From Onthophagus taurus (taxonomy: Eukaryota; Arthropoda; Insecta; Coleoptera; Scarabaeidae): a DNA stretch of 64,000 nucleotides. The DNA lies in the NCBI RefSeq assembly GCF_036711975.1, contig NC_091967.1:25854001-25918000 (forward strand). Direction: 5' to 3'. The notes beneath the pieces are model-generated. The model was not told the origin of the DNA. It ran no database searches and worked only from the letters and a program-made list of their open reading frames with translations. Below are positions 11,001-21,675 of this stretch, piece after piece. Within the stretch, counting starts at the first letter, position 1. Each line of letters opens with the position of its first letter. The position numbers and the translations under genes were made by a program.

Positions 11001-11484
11001 TTGAGAATATGTCATTTTTCTTTACTCAACAAAATGATCTTCTTGTGGATATATAAGAATATGATAAGCTTGAGCCAAGAGTAATAATCTTCGTTCAAGA
11101 ATATATTTCTCTCAGTGTATATGTATAGAGACAACTGGTACTCAACCCCATTGTTTTACACATAAGTACTTGCACGAGAAGAAAACATTGCTTAAATTCA
11201 ACACAATGCTTCAAAAATAAACCATTGAAGTTTTCTTTGCCAATACTCTTCTTGTAATAAAATGGCGTGATTCCGGTCTTCCGGAAGTAGATCACAACTT
11301 CGTTATTTTAAATAGAATGCTATTAGGGTGTTCGACACGTCCTGTCTAAAAGTTTATTACATTCGCCATCAATTCAAAATAAATGTCAAATATTGGCATT
11401 GGAATAATTTGCCATGATGTTCAATGATTTACACCCGTCGTCAAATGTAACTAATGACAACAATAATTAACTTGTAACTACAAA

Positions 11485-11690
11485 TTGGACATCTCTGTGC
11501 TTCCTTATAAATTCTTTCGTAACCGTACCAGAGATACCATTTCTACGTTAACTGCAGCAAATGGTACGCCCATAATTACATCTGGAAAAAAATTATTAAC
11601 GTTAACTTTACAATTGAGAAGAAATTTTCAAAACATCTTCACAATTGCAGATATTAGCAAACCAATTATTGGTGCTGATTTTTGAAACAA
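11485..11690 (+). pseudogene. Gypsy retropepsin domain
   Basis: The frame reads GDISVLP-like at its start (the first DTG residues are lost), then LTAANGTPIITSGKKLLTL and FTIADISKPIIGADF before a stop. The ADxSxPIIGADFL ending is the conserved flap-to-C-terminus of CsRn1-type proteases. Because the catalytic DTG is not intact at the truncated start and the frame stops at once, it cannot be functional. Confidence 0.7.
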
Positions 11691-11925
11691 ATTCGATATT
11701 ATCGTCGACATCAAAAACCGTCGTTTAATTGATAATACCATAAAATTATCCTCAACAGGTAGCATTTCAAATACTTTCATACCAATACCAAAACTTTTCT
11801 CTATAGAAACTAAATTCACTTCTCTAATTAAATCTTTTCCAAAATTAATTTCATCGCCTAACTTTTTATCTCTAGTTAAACAACTCCACAAAACATCGAA
11901 TCATTATAAACACTCACTTGCTATT

Positions 11926-12610
11926 TTGTCGTCCAAGACGTTTAGACCCCAAAAAAAGAATTTGAGTACATGGTATCGCTTGGTATCTGTCGACCATTTT
12001 CTTTGCAAGTTTCGTCTCCATTGCACCTGGTGCCCAAGAAAGATTCGAATGATTGGCGACTATCGTCAGTTGAATTTTGCCACAGTACCTGATCGTGATC
12101 CATTACCTCACAAGAGTTCAACTTGCATTTAAATAACTGTACAATTTTCTCGAAAGTTGATTTAGTCAGAGCGTATCATCAAATCCTTATAGCTTTTAAG
12201 AAGACGAAGATGTTAAATCTTTAGATTTTCTTGGACATCACATTTCTTCAAAGGGTATTCGTCTTTCTTTATCGAGAGTTAATATTATTACTAACTTCCC
12301 TAAACCTGTTTCTTTAAAAGAGTTACTAAGATTCTTAGATATGATAAATTTTTATCATAGATTCATTCCTAAACTATCACAGATTTTAGCACCACTGTAT
12401 AATTTATCAGCTGGTCTAAATTCTAGTAAAGACAAATCAATCTCTTCATGGTCAAACGAACATGAATTATCATTCACTCAAGCTAAAGAACTTCTTTTTT
12501 CTGCGACAACACTTGCGCATCCATCTATGCTTCCAATATAAGCATGGGAGCAGTTCTTGCTCAAACATTCAATTCTGAAACTCAACCTTTAGCTTTTTAC
12601 TCCAAAAAAG
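11926..12610 (+). pseudogene. Gypsy reverse transcriptase and start of RNase H
   Basis: Pieces include MIGDYRQLNFATVPDRDPLP (12040-12110, RT fingers), VRAYHQI-like (12165), FLGHHISSKGIRLSLSRV (12230), FLDMINFYHRFIPKLSQI (12330-12380, the connection motif), and MGAVLAQTFNSETQPLAFYS (12545-12600, start of RNase H). The YxDD box was not found, so an internal deletion near 12180-12220 is likely. At least three frame changes occur. Confidence 0.7.
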
Positions 12611-12649
12611 AAAAGAAAACAATATTTAAAAAGAACAAAAAATAACTTA

Positions 12650-15361
12650 AATACAAAACAGCTGGAAATCCTAAGGCGAAGTTCAGAATGCGCCCATAAC
12701 ATGGACCGCTTCTGCTCTTCCACTTAACCTTAAAATAATTACACTTTTATTCGTTTCTAGTACATTCAATCTATCTTATATTTGAGCAATAAAAATATGA
12801 AAAATAATATAATGAAATAAAATAAAATAAATTATTCCATTTGCATTAAAATTAGATTGACCCACTAAACAAGCAAACAAGAAGTCACTGTCGTTTAAAT
12901 AAATGCCTAAACAATAACGTTCTGAAAGCACCCTCCCTTTTGGTTCTTATGGTGACGGGGATAGAATTATACAGCTTATAGGCACAATAGCTAAACGCAC
13001 GACAAAACAGAGCTGTACCATGAGCAGGCGGATTAACAACAATTTTATTTATAATATTTATACTGTGTAAATCCCCTCTAAACTGAATCTTTTTACACAA
13101 ATAATTAGGCGAGCCGGTTGTGACAACCTTATGATACAGCACTGAAGCCTGTAGAGTATAACGATTGTGAACATTCAGCCAAGTTAACTCTCTAAGCTTA
13201 TGAGAGATTATATATGAGAGATATAATATATATCTGATGCAAGCGTTCTGCGCTCTATGCACTCTCAATCTATCCATGGAATCCAAACATGGATAGTAGA
13301 CAGGAATACAATAATTAAGCAAAGACAGAATAAAACATTCACAAAGCATCTTCTTCATTTTTAAATTAAAAATATCTTTAAAGGAATAGAGTAGTTTCAA
13401 TTTCAAAAAACAGACACTTAATGTTTTAGTAATATGCTGTTTGTACCTAAAGGTATTATCAACAACTAGCCCAAGATACCTTGCTTAATCAACTATAGGT
13501 ATATTGCAACCGTTTAACTTAAGAATCAGATTAGCTTTCAATTCCTCGACTTCCACATTTTTGCCAAACAGAATAACTACCCTTTAATCAGGGTTCAATA
13601 TCAAGGCTTGTTTCTTTGCAAATTCACTGACATTAGCTAAGTCCTTATTAATTTTCCATGCTGCTCTCTCATATTCACGAAACGGAAGTTGTAGTATAAT
13701 TGAGTGTCGTCAGCATACATATGAATTTTACAATAATTGACAGCTTTTGGAAGCACAGATGTGTATAAACAGAACAGCAAAGGACCCAACACCGACACTA
13801 ACTTTATAAATTCCTCCCCGCCTCCAATATAGTGAAGCATCGACAACGCAATATCATGATCAACAACATCGAACGCTTTGCTAAAATCCAACAACACTAA
13901 AGTGGTGCACTTTTTACCGTCTTTAGCCTTTAATATATCGTCAGTGACATTTAAAAGTGCAGTTGTGCAACTACGAATCTCGATTGACAGTCTGATAATA
14001 TATCATTTGAAATAATAAAGTTTTTAAATTGGCAGGAAATAACTTTTTCCAGTACTTTGCTCAAGGTAGGAAGAATAGAAATCGGTCGCAGGTGCTTAAA
14101 GTCAGTAGGTTTCTCGATTTTCAGTACTGGGACGACCACAGCAGACTTCCACTGCGAGGGAAAATGTGACTCAACTATGCAGCTGTTTATGATATGTGTG
14201 ATATATGGAAGGGTGTAAGCAACTATTAATTCAATCATCTGCGCAGATATGCCATCAGACCCAACATATTTACTGGTGATTGACCTGATAATGCCTAATA
14301 CAGTGTCTTCATCTACCGTGTGAAGATCAAAGAGTGTATTCATATTGCTATAGCTGTTATTTGAGTAAAATAATATCATATCCTTTATGTTATTAATATT
14401 AACGTCAGAAATACCATCAATAAATGAATTATTTATCTGATTTACGTTTGAAAGATGAGACGGTATGTCTTACGACTTTTTACTCCTTATATAACATCCA
14501 CGAATAGTATTCCACATCTCTTTTTTATCCGTGCGTGTATGTAAATTATTAAAGTATGCTATCTTTTCCGTGTCGGATAGCATTAGTTGTAAAATTTCGT
14601 AATTTTTATAATAATCCCAAGACCCAGCAGTTCCGCATTTTTTATACGTTGTTTTAGCCTCATCTCTCAATCTTTGTAGTAAGATAATATTATCAGTCAA
14701 CCAGGGCATCTTTGGTTTACGGATTCTTACAGTACGCATTGGTGCATGACAATCGATAAGATTTAATAAAGTTAATAAAATTTTTGTTCCAATTCCATAT
14801 AAAACACATGATGAAGGGGAATTACGCGTTGAGCAGCAAAAAATGATTCGTAATTAAATTGTGAGAAATCCCTATAAGTATGCATAAATGGCACGGGTTT
14901 CAAAGATTCACATTTCAGACGACAAAACACCAAATCATGGTCAGAAATATCTGAATTAATCACACCAGAATCAGTCACCCCCAGCTCATCCGAAACCGCA
15001 ATGGTATCTAACAGAGTGATTAGATGATCTCCGTAACTCTGGTAGGATCGGATATAAGCTGCAACATACCAACCGCCAGAAAACCATTAGTCAACTCAAT
15101 GGCCTCACTCATTTCTTCGTTCAACAAATTAATGTTGTCATCACCAGCACAAGCAACAAAGTCATAATTCAAACGAAGATCAGACAATTGAGCCTCCAAA
15201 TCAACAATGAAAGTAGAACTAGTGAATGAAGGAGGTCTATAAATACATCCAAAGGCGTATTTTTTACTTTTGTCCTTAACTGGAACGCATACCTGCTCAT
15301 AATCGCCCTGACACGGAATATATTCACAGTGCAAATTGCAGCTCTTACGTAAAATCAATTC
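12650..15361 (-). mobile_element. CR1-like LINE, antisense, inside gypsy RNase H
   Basis: On the minus strand from 15361 downward: endonuclease (15379-15020, with FGCIYRPPS and DNINLLN), the EN end SDISDHDLVFCRL (14978-14900), the linker KMPWLTDNIILLQRLRDEAK (14739), then RT blocks GSDGISAQMIE, WKSAVVVPVLK and LRPISILPTLSKVLEKVI (14379-13951). These are followed by LLDFSKAFDVVDHDIALSML, VLGPLLFCLYTS and HMYADDTQLYY (13897-13690), and the C-terminal domain (13406-12885). It is the same family as the copies at 39437 and 56690. Six or more frameshifts and stops make it dead. The 3' end lies towards 12785, but the exact boundary in 12610-12785 is unclear. Confidence 0.8.
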
Positions 15362-15592
15362 ACTATTTATACAGATCATAAACCGCTAATAAATTCGTTC
15401 TTTTCTAAATCAGAAAAAACTCCTCGTCAGACCCATTACTTAAATTACATTACCCAATTCACCTCGGAAATAAAATTTATTAAAGGTAAATTGAACATTG
15501 TAGCAGACACATTGTCACGAATCAATGTCGGTTGTCTTGAAAATCAATACCCAAACTTACAGATGATTAACTTCAGAGCACATCTCGAAATC
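15362..15592 (+). pseudogene. Gypsy RNase H, downstream piece
   Basis: Directly after the LINE the frame resumes with TIYTDHKPLINSFFSKSEKT, then PRQTHYLNYITQF, EIKFIKGKLNIVADTLSRIN. This is the end of the gypsy RNase H (TDHKPL...ADALSR). Together with 12545-12610 it shows the LINE landed between the first and second halves of the RNase H domain. Confidence 0.8.
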
Positions 15593-16573
15593 CTCAAGGA
15601 CCCATGTCTAAATCACCTGATTGAAATTAAAACGGACCTTATACCGACAGAATACAATTTCAACCAGCCGTATAAAGTCATATTTAGAAGCAGGGATGAT
15701 TGGGCGAAGGGAGGGCCTCAACTAATAAGAGGAGTACCAGGCTAGAGGTACACCGATGCTTCAAAGACAGTTAGATCCAGAGTAGGTATGGGCATCAGTG
15801 GACCAAACAGCCACATTAAACTGCCATTCAGTTCGCACATAACAATTTTCCAAGCAAAAGTTCTTGCTATAAACTTCTGCACCGCTTTGAACCTACAGAA
15901 GGGACAGGAAGGTGCATCCACAAACATTTTCACAGACAGTCGGGCCGCCTTAAAGGCAATTCAAGCCTACACATGTGACTCCGCACTGATCAGAGGGTGT
16001 ATCAGCAACCTGAGAGAACACGCTAGGGGCAATGATGTTACCCTATGGTGGGTTCCAGGTCACAGCAACATTGAGGGCAATGAGAAGGCGGACAAGCTGA
16101 CCAAAGAAGCAGCGAACACACCCTTCATTGGACCCCAACCTGGCTGTGGACTACAAAAAAGCCACCTAAAACAAATAATTAACAATTGGGAGGTCTCAAA
16201 GGTAGCCTTACGCTGGAAAGAACTTCCAGGTCACAGATAACCGAAGAGTATGATACCATAAATGCTCTAAATATACCACCTCTTCCACCTTGGCCAAGCT
16301 GAGGATCAAACTTGTCGACTTTGCAACGACGAGTCAGAAACAGCTGAACATATACTGTGTAATTGCGTCGCCAGAGGCCGTCTAAGACACAAAATTTTCG
16401 GTAAAACTCTCTTGACACCGACATAAAGATTCAAGACCTCAGGGCAATGCTAAGGTTCATCAAGGACCTACATTTACCCTAAACCTTTGGAGGGATAAAG
16501 TTACAATAGATCTTATAGATCGCGGTAACGAGAGGCGCCGCTCCCCTCAGCCCGGCAGCAATAATAATAATAC
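15593..16573 (+). mobile_element. 5'-truncated RNase-H LINE (R1/LOA-like), 3' end
   Basis: The unit starts CTCAAGGACCC and ends with an (AAT)n tail. Coding pieces: LIEIKTDLIPTEYNFNQPYK, then an RNase H domain with YTDASKT (15750), FQAKVLAINFC (15860), FTDSRAALKAIQAY (15930), VTLWWVPGHSNIEGNEKADK (16040-16095) and a C-terminal Cys-rich CRLCNDESETAEHILCNC (about 16310-16360). The D-E-D-H set expected of a retroelement RNase H is visible (YTD, AKVLAI position, FTDS, PGHxxIxGNExAD). A single-base break before YTDAS and stops near 16240 inactivate it. A second copy on the minus strand (44460-43309) begins at exactly the same base. Confidence 0.8.
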
Positions 16574-16589
16574 AATGATTAAAAATACT

Positions 16590-17600
16590 CAGGACCAAGA
16601 CTAACAATTACCTTATTTAGTCAACAAACAAACAGCTTCCAAATGCAATTATAATTTATCTGAAACAAAAATTTCTGACTCAAATTTAGTACTTTGGTGC
16701 GACACTACTTTGACGTCTTCTAGAATTTATATACCTCAAAAAGATAGAAGAGTAATTTTTAATAAATTTCATAATTTAATTCATTCTGGTATTTGAACGA
16801 CACTTCACAATCTTAAATCTCGCTTCTTCTGGCCTCACATGTCCAAAAATATAGAATTATGAATAAAAGCTGGTTTAAATTGATTCAACAAACAAATATT
16901 CATAGATATATCAAATCTCCTCTTCAGAAGATAACCATTCCGAGATTAAGATTTTAACATATACATATTGATTTAATTGGCCCCCTTTCCCCGTCACTTG
17001 GTTGTACCTATTGGCATTTCCTCTCAAAAATATCACCTCTTCCACCATTGCAAACACATTACTTCGTCATCATTTTTCAAGATTCAGTCTACCTCATACC
17101 ATAACTCATGACCGAGGCAAATAGTTTGAATCCAACCTGTTTTCTCAATTTAACAAAATTCTTGGTGGTATCCATCAAATCCACACATCCACTTTACCAT
17201 CCATAAAGTAATAGAATTTTAGAGAGATTCCATCGAACTCTCAATACCGATATTACTGCAAGTAGTTCTGGTAAAAGATGGAACGAAGCTCTTCCACTTA
17301 TTTTGTTGGGACTACGTTCTACATTGAAAGAGGATCTTGGTTGTACTTCCGCCGAATTATTATATGGTCAAACACTCCGATTACCTGGAGAATTTTTTAT
17401 TACTTCTACCTCACAAATAAAAATTGAACCCCTTTTGGCAAATTTACGACAGACTTCCTTCGCAATTAAGCCAATTTCTTCAACATTTCATTCTTATACA
17501 GAAGCGTTTATCCACAAAGATGTAAATGTCGTGGTCACATGGAGAAATCCGTCAGTTCCCGAAAATCCTATTCAGTTCATGAACCGTCGGCATTTTGTGT
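16590..17600 (+). pseudogene. Gypsy integrase remnant
   Basis: In shifting frames: LHNLKSRFFWPHM-like (16800-16850, zinc-binding region), QQTNIHRYIKSPLQ, HIHIDLIGPLSPSLGCTYWH (16965-17015, first catalytic Asp), and FHRTLNTDITASSSGKRWNE (17230-17285). The best preserved part is LLGLRSTLKEDLGCTSAELL plus LRLPGEFF (17303-17390). The reading after about 17520 no longer resembles an integrase C-terminus (RNPSVPENPIQFMNRRHFV), so the end is probably replaced or deleted. Confidence 0.75.
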
Positions 17601-17749
17601 AAATGTTAAGGATTTCGTTTTCTGACGAGGCTGTTCATGAAACGCCCGATCATATTCGGCAAATCGCCTACTCCATCTCGGTACACAATCTGCCGCAATA
17701 AAGGTATCGAAGGTTCACGAAACGACCAGCAGTAACTAAATTAGCAAGC

Positions 17750-18126
17750 ATGGAAAATCATTCTGGAAGAAGTGATGAAGAGCTGTTTAAAGAACACTAC
17801 AGTCGTTACTACAAAGAAAAACCTAATAAGCGCCCGTACACGGTCGATCAACTAAAAGAAGTACATATATAAATCTAAGTATTGATGTTTTTTGTTGTTT
17901 TGAGGTTATAAAATAGACAATTAATAGATGGCGCTGGAAATTACTCAAGCAAAACAAAAGAATAGCAAGAAAAGCAGGAGAGAATTTACTACAAATGTAT
18001 GATGTTATGAAAGTAGGCGATTCATCCCAGAAGAAGAACTATTTGAAAGGTTATTAGATATTCATATTAGTTGTGGCCATGGGTCCAGAGATAAAATGAT
18101 CAATATAGTTCAACAAAATATGATAG
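17750..18126 (+). pseudogene. GIN/Ginger-like integrase N-terminal relic
   Basis: A short open frame, 17750-17872, encodes MENHSGRSDEELFKEHYSRY and 20 more residues. Downstream (17950-18125) two frames give RIARKAGENLLQMYDVMKVG and then RFIPEEELFERLLDIHISCG followed by HGSRDKMINIVQQN. The RYxVMxVGDxx...R+IPxEELFDxLHxIHxxxGHGGRDKM layout with H..H spacing is the zinc-binding N-terminus of GIN-type integrases found in insect transposons and domesticated genes. It stops where the repeat at 18127 begins. The catalytic core is absent. Confidence 0.45.
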
Positions 18127-18230
18127 AGATATAAAACATTAAAATCCGTCAAACCGTTCTCTAATTATAGTCGATTTAGTTTAAATTATCTTTTTTATAT
18201 TGGGGGATAGACTTTCTTTTGCAGGAAGTG
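18127..18230 (+). repeat. Isolated partial copy of the 345-bp repeat
   Basis: Matches the block GAGATATAAAACATTAAAAT, CCGTCAAACCGTT, TTATAGTCGATTTAGTTTAAA, GGGGGATAGACTT that recurs at 19480, 19830 and 20160. Confidence 0.7.
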
Positions 18231-18607
18231 TTAAACATTGAAATTTGATTAGTGCGTTTTATATTAGTAAAATGACGTAAGTTTTATTTGAAATGTTTCG
18301 AGAACACGAGTAATTTTTTTATTGAAAGGTTGAGTTTTAAAACCAAAAAACGATTTAAAACCGCTTCGGCCCGTCGTCTTTACATTTTTTGTTTATTCAC
18401 CTCCAGTATTCCTTCTTCCCACAATAAATTAAGGAGGGGATGTTTGGAAGTTGATTCGCTAATAACGCATTTTAGTTGATATGCGGACATTTAAGGGTGA
18501 TAAAGTAGTTTAGAAAAATAAAACTTGTTATACTTAAATTAAGTGATAAATGCGTGCTATATTTATGCTAAGTGTTAGGTGATATTAGTGGTGTGATATA
18601 GGACATC

Positions 18608-18858
18608 ATGGGATTGTTGGATGTTGAAGGATGTGAAGGTATCGTATTAATTTTTTTTTTGTTACAATAAATTAATTTATTTTTTCTTTCCAGCTGAGCT
18701 TCGAAGTAAAATCCAAGGGAAAGAACATCTATTCGGTGAGTCGTTTTCAATTTTATTAATTGACCAAAACATATCGGGAAAATTCGTGATTTGAACGGTG
18801 TAATTTTTCCAGATAAAAACTCACTGGATTTGTGCTTGAAAAACGGTACTATTCAATA
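18608..18858 (+). CDS. Candidate three-exon mini-gene or 5' end of a gene, 39 aa
   Basis: I do not recognise the product. ATG at 18608 opens exon 1 (18608-18638, ends GTGAAG before GTATCG). Exon 2 is 18694-18735, after TTTCTTTCCAG and before GTGAGT. Exon 3 starts at 18813 after TTTTTCCAG. Phases agree throughout (31, 42, 46 nt) and give MGLLDVEGCEAELRSKIQGK followed by EHLFDKNSLDLCLKNGTIQ and a stop at 18856-18858. Alternatively exon 3 is spliced at GTACTA (18846) to something further away. Introns of 55 and 77 bp fit insects. Against it: the protein is very short, there is no known domain, and the surroundings are repetitive. Confidence 0.3.
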
Positions 18859-19442
18859 AATGTTTGCATTTTGTGCTTGAAAAATTATAAAGCTTTAATT
18901 ATCAACATTGTCAAACATGAAATAATTTGAAATTAAGTGTAAACCACTCCAAATAATACTTGTATAATCTTATTCAAACTTTTTAATTCGGGAGTCTCTT
19001 TTTTTTGTATCAAATAAAATGAATTCTTTGGGAATTTTTTGCTACCAAATCATGTGGTATTTCAATTTAATCTTTTGCATATGTTTTCATGATATATTTA
19101 CTTATTTAAAAAGAACTGTTTATAGAAAATAATCTTTACATTGTCCCTCAACCAAGTTGGTGCGTGGATTGTCTAAGTTGCTGGTTGATACAATATCTAT
19201 CCTTGAAATAATCTGAAACTCAAAAATCAAATGATGTTCTTTTCTATATATGTACTTGTGATTATCGTTTGAACTAGAACTAAGCAAAAAAATATTATTG
19301 GCAAAATGGCGCCTAGTCAAATTAAGATAATCGATTTTGTTCTTCAAATCGATAAGTTTATCTCAAAAAAAAATCATGTATATATCGTATCAGTTTCTCT
19401 GTAGGTCATACGATAGAAAGATGCTATTTGAAAGTGCACTTG
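18859..19442. other. No gene recognised
   Basis: AT-rich sequence with an AATAAA close after 18850 and no other supportable feature. Confidence 0.4.
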
Positions 19443-20250
19443 AAACTTCTACATTCAGCCAGACTCAAGCTTTTCATTTGAGATATATAACATTAAAATC
19501 GGTCAAACCATTCTTTAATTATAGCGAATTTAATCAAAATTAATTTTCTCGTATTGGGGGCTAGACTTCCAGTCGGTAGGCACTTGGAGTCATTTAAATA
19601 ACCGTACGTAGGTAATTAGTAAATTTTGAAATCGGGCATTTCCACCTTCGCATTCATTGTAGATCATACTTTCGATCGAGATGTTGATGACTAAAATTGG
19701 TCAATTAACAACGGAGATAATTGACTTATTTGATTAATTAATTTTTTGTGTTTTATTCAAAATCCTTAAGTATTTCGAATCGGGCATTTCGACATAGTTA
19801 TTCAGCTAGACGCAAGCTTTCGTTTGAGATATAAAACATTAAAATCCGTTAAACCGTTTTTAGTTATAGCGAATGTAATCAAAATTAATTTTTTCTTATT
19901 GAGGGCTAGACTTCCAGTCGGCATATTCGCGGGGTCATTTCAATAGCCGTACGCAGGTAATTAGTAAATTTTGAAATCGGGCATTTCCACCTTCGCATTG
20001 ATTGTAGATCATACTTTCGATTGAGATGTTGATGACTGAAATTGGTCAATTAGTTAAGGAGATAATTGATGTGTTTGATTAATTCGTTTTTTGTGTTTTA
20101 ATCAAAATCCTTAAATATTTCGAATCGGGCATTTAGCCAGGCATAAACTTTCGATTGAGATATAAAACATTATAATCCGCCAAACCGTTCTCGAATTATA
20201 GTCGATTTAGTTTAAATTAATTTTTTTGTATCGGGGGCTAGACTTTCGGG
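19443..20250 (+). repeat. 345-bp tandem repeat, about 2.3 units
   Basis: GAAATCGGGCATTTCCACCTT occurs at 19628 and again at 19973, giving a 345-bp period. Each unit carries the same ordered blocks: CTTTCGATYGAGATGTTGATG, GGAGATAATTGA, TTTTTTGTGTTTT, AAATCCTTAA, CGAATCGGGCATTT, GAGATATAAAACATT, GGGGGCTAGACTTCC. A partial unit precedes (19443-19627) and the last unit breaks off after GGGGGCTAGACTTTC near 20245. Confidence 0.85.
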
Positions 20251-20261
20251 CGTTCACACGT

Positions 20262-20640
20262 GCATAAACAACGAGCCACACGGAACACGGTGTCATTCCG
20301 AGGGCTGTACAAGGTTAACGGGAGAGAATTGACGAATCGACTGACGTATAGATCTTGATCATCGGGTACATCGTTGACGAGTTATCACCACATAAAAAAA
20401 GGTCATTTTTGTGTTATTTTCATGTACCTTCGCATTATTTTGGCGTTTTAGCAGAATTCGAAAGAGATTTCGAATCGGGCATTTCCACATTCGTATTGGT
20501 CAAAGATTAAGCTTTCGAATGAGACATTGTTTATCGAAATCGGTTGACTGGTTCTCTTGTTATAATCAAAATACTATACATGTAAAATCCTATCTAATTG
20601 GAGGCTAGAAAAATTGGGGGCTAACTTCGCATAGGTTTTC
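20262..20640 (+). repeat. Dispersed repeat R, copy 1
   Basis: Begins at GTGCATAAACAACGAGCC and ends at GGGGGCTAACTTCGCAT. It shares the ordered blocks GGGCTGTACAAGGTTAA, TATTTTGGCGTTTTAGCAGAA, ATTCGTATTGGTCAA, GAGACATTGTTTATCGAAAT and TTCTCTTGTTATAA with 49616-49925 (inverted) and 60722-61090. Its second half resembles the 345-bp tandem unit. No ORF of note. Confidence 0.8.
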
Positions 20641-21425
20641 GTTTTCATTGATCGCAAGCTCAATGATTATTTTCCTTGTTAGAAGACGAAATATTTGTTA
20701 ATCGAAGCAATTCAACTTCTTTACTATTATTTGTAAAATAATTTTGAGTTGCCCTTCGTCTTTTGTTGAAATTGTAATTCTATATGTTAGCGGGGGGAAT
20801 ATACGTGGCAACCGCCACATTTATTATAATATAATATCATAGTGATAAGTTATATTTATAACAGCTATTAACATACCGAAAAATGTTATGACATTTATTA
20901 CAGCCGTAAATGTCACAAATTTTAAGACATCTAAGGCTTTAATGTGTCATAACATCGAGGTTTATTCAATAGTTTTTGTAATTCGCGACGATAATGAAAG
21001 CTATAACAGTACTCAAACGGGTCCTGTAATGAGACTCCTTACAGCATCCGATGCTGTAATGAGATTTTAGTAACATTTTATGGAACCAGTTCAAGTTAGT
21101 GGCAGTGGGGCATTAATTTTTCTAGTTGTCAATGTGACAATGTTTGTCTATGGATGTTTAAACACGTTCTTAGCATCGAATACAAGGTCCACAATGATAA
21201 GGACACTGAACTCTGAACAATTTCTCTTATTTTGGGAGGTGTACATGAAACATTCTTTTCAGGTGAATACATTTTGTGTTTTGACAGATTCTAACTGTCA
21301 ATTCAAATTTCTATTTTCAAGTGTGACGGTGTTACCAACTGCTACATATCTATTTTCCTACATTGTCAAAATTTATTTTATTTTTGAGAAAAAAAAGGAT
21401 AATAACGCGAATTACAAAAAATAGC
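20641..21425. other. Unassigned region with a short palindrome
   Basis: Holds a 114-codon open frame on the plus strand (21080-21424) with hydrophobic stretches but no recognisable family, and an exact palindrome TTACAGCATCCGATGCTGTAA at 21039-21059 (10-bp arms). Nothing else is supportable. Confidence 0.4.
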
Positions 21426-21547
21426 ATAAAAAACACGTTTCATAAGACTTAAAGCACTTATTCATTAAAAAACTCGTGGCTTCGCCACTCGTTTTTCAAC
21501 TTGAATTCGTGCATTTCAAACGTGTCTTACGAAACTTGTTTTTTAAT
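21426..21547. repeat. Foldback hairpin beside the LTR element
   Basis: Outer blocks AACACGTTTCATAAGACTT and CGTGTCTTACGAAACTTGTT are inverted, and the tip AAAAACTCGTGGCTTCGCCA plus CTCGTTTTT forms a near-palindrome. Probably a small MITE. It ends just before the ATAC target duplication of the LTR element. Confidence 0.55.
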
Positions 21548-21675
21548 ATACTGTAATAATATCTCTTATGATAGCATGAAGAGGTGGCGTTAATATCAAA
21601 AAATAAAGTCATGGAAACAAAAAAAAAAAGGAGTAAATAAACATAAAAAAGTGTTAAGTCGGATTTTTGAATTAA

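Larger units (their letters stand above)
11485..17600 (+). mobile_element. Degenerate CsRn1-like Ty3/gypsy element with two nested LINEs
   Basis: Domain pieces appear in the correct order on the plus strand: protease (11485-11690), RT (about 11930-12540), RNase H split into 12540-12610 and 15362-15592, and integrase (16590-17600). The order PR-RT-RH-IN is that of Ty3/gypsy, and the LLGLRSTLKEDLGCTSAELL string is typical of the CsRn1/Kabuki lineage. An antisense CR1-like LINE (about 12650-15361) interrupts RNase H, and a sense RNase-H LINE (15593-16573) sits between RNase H and integrase. No LTRs or gag were identified, so both ends are uncertain. Confidence 0.75.

Noticed and set aside
21080..21424. 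Putative membrane protein of 114 aa
   Set aside because: Hydrophobic stretches arise easily from T-rich DNA; no family, splice or promoter support.
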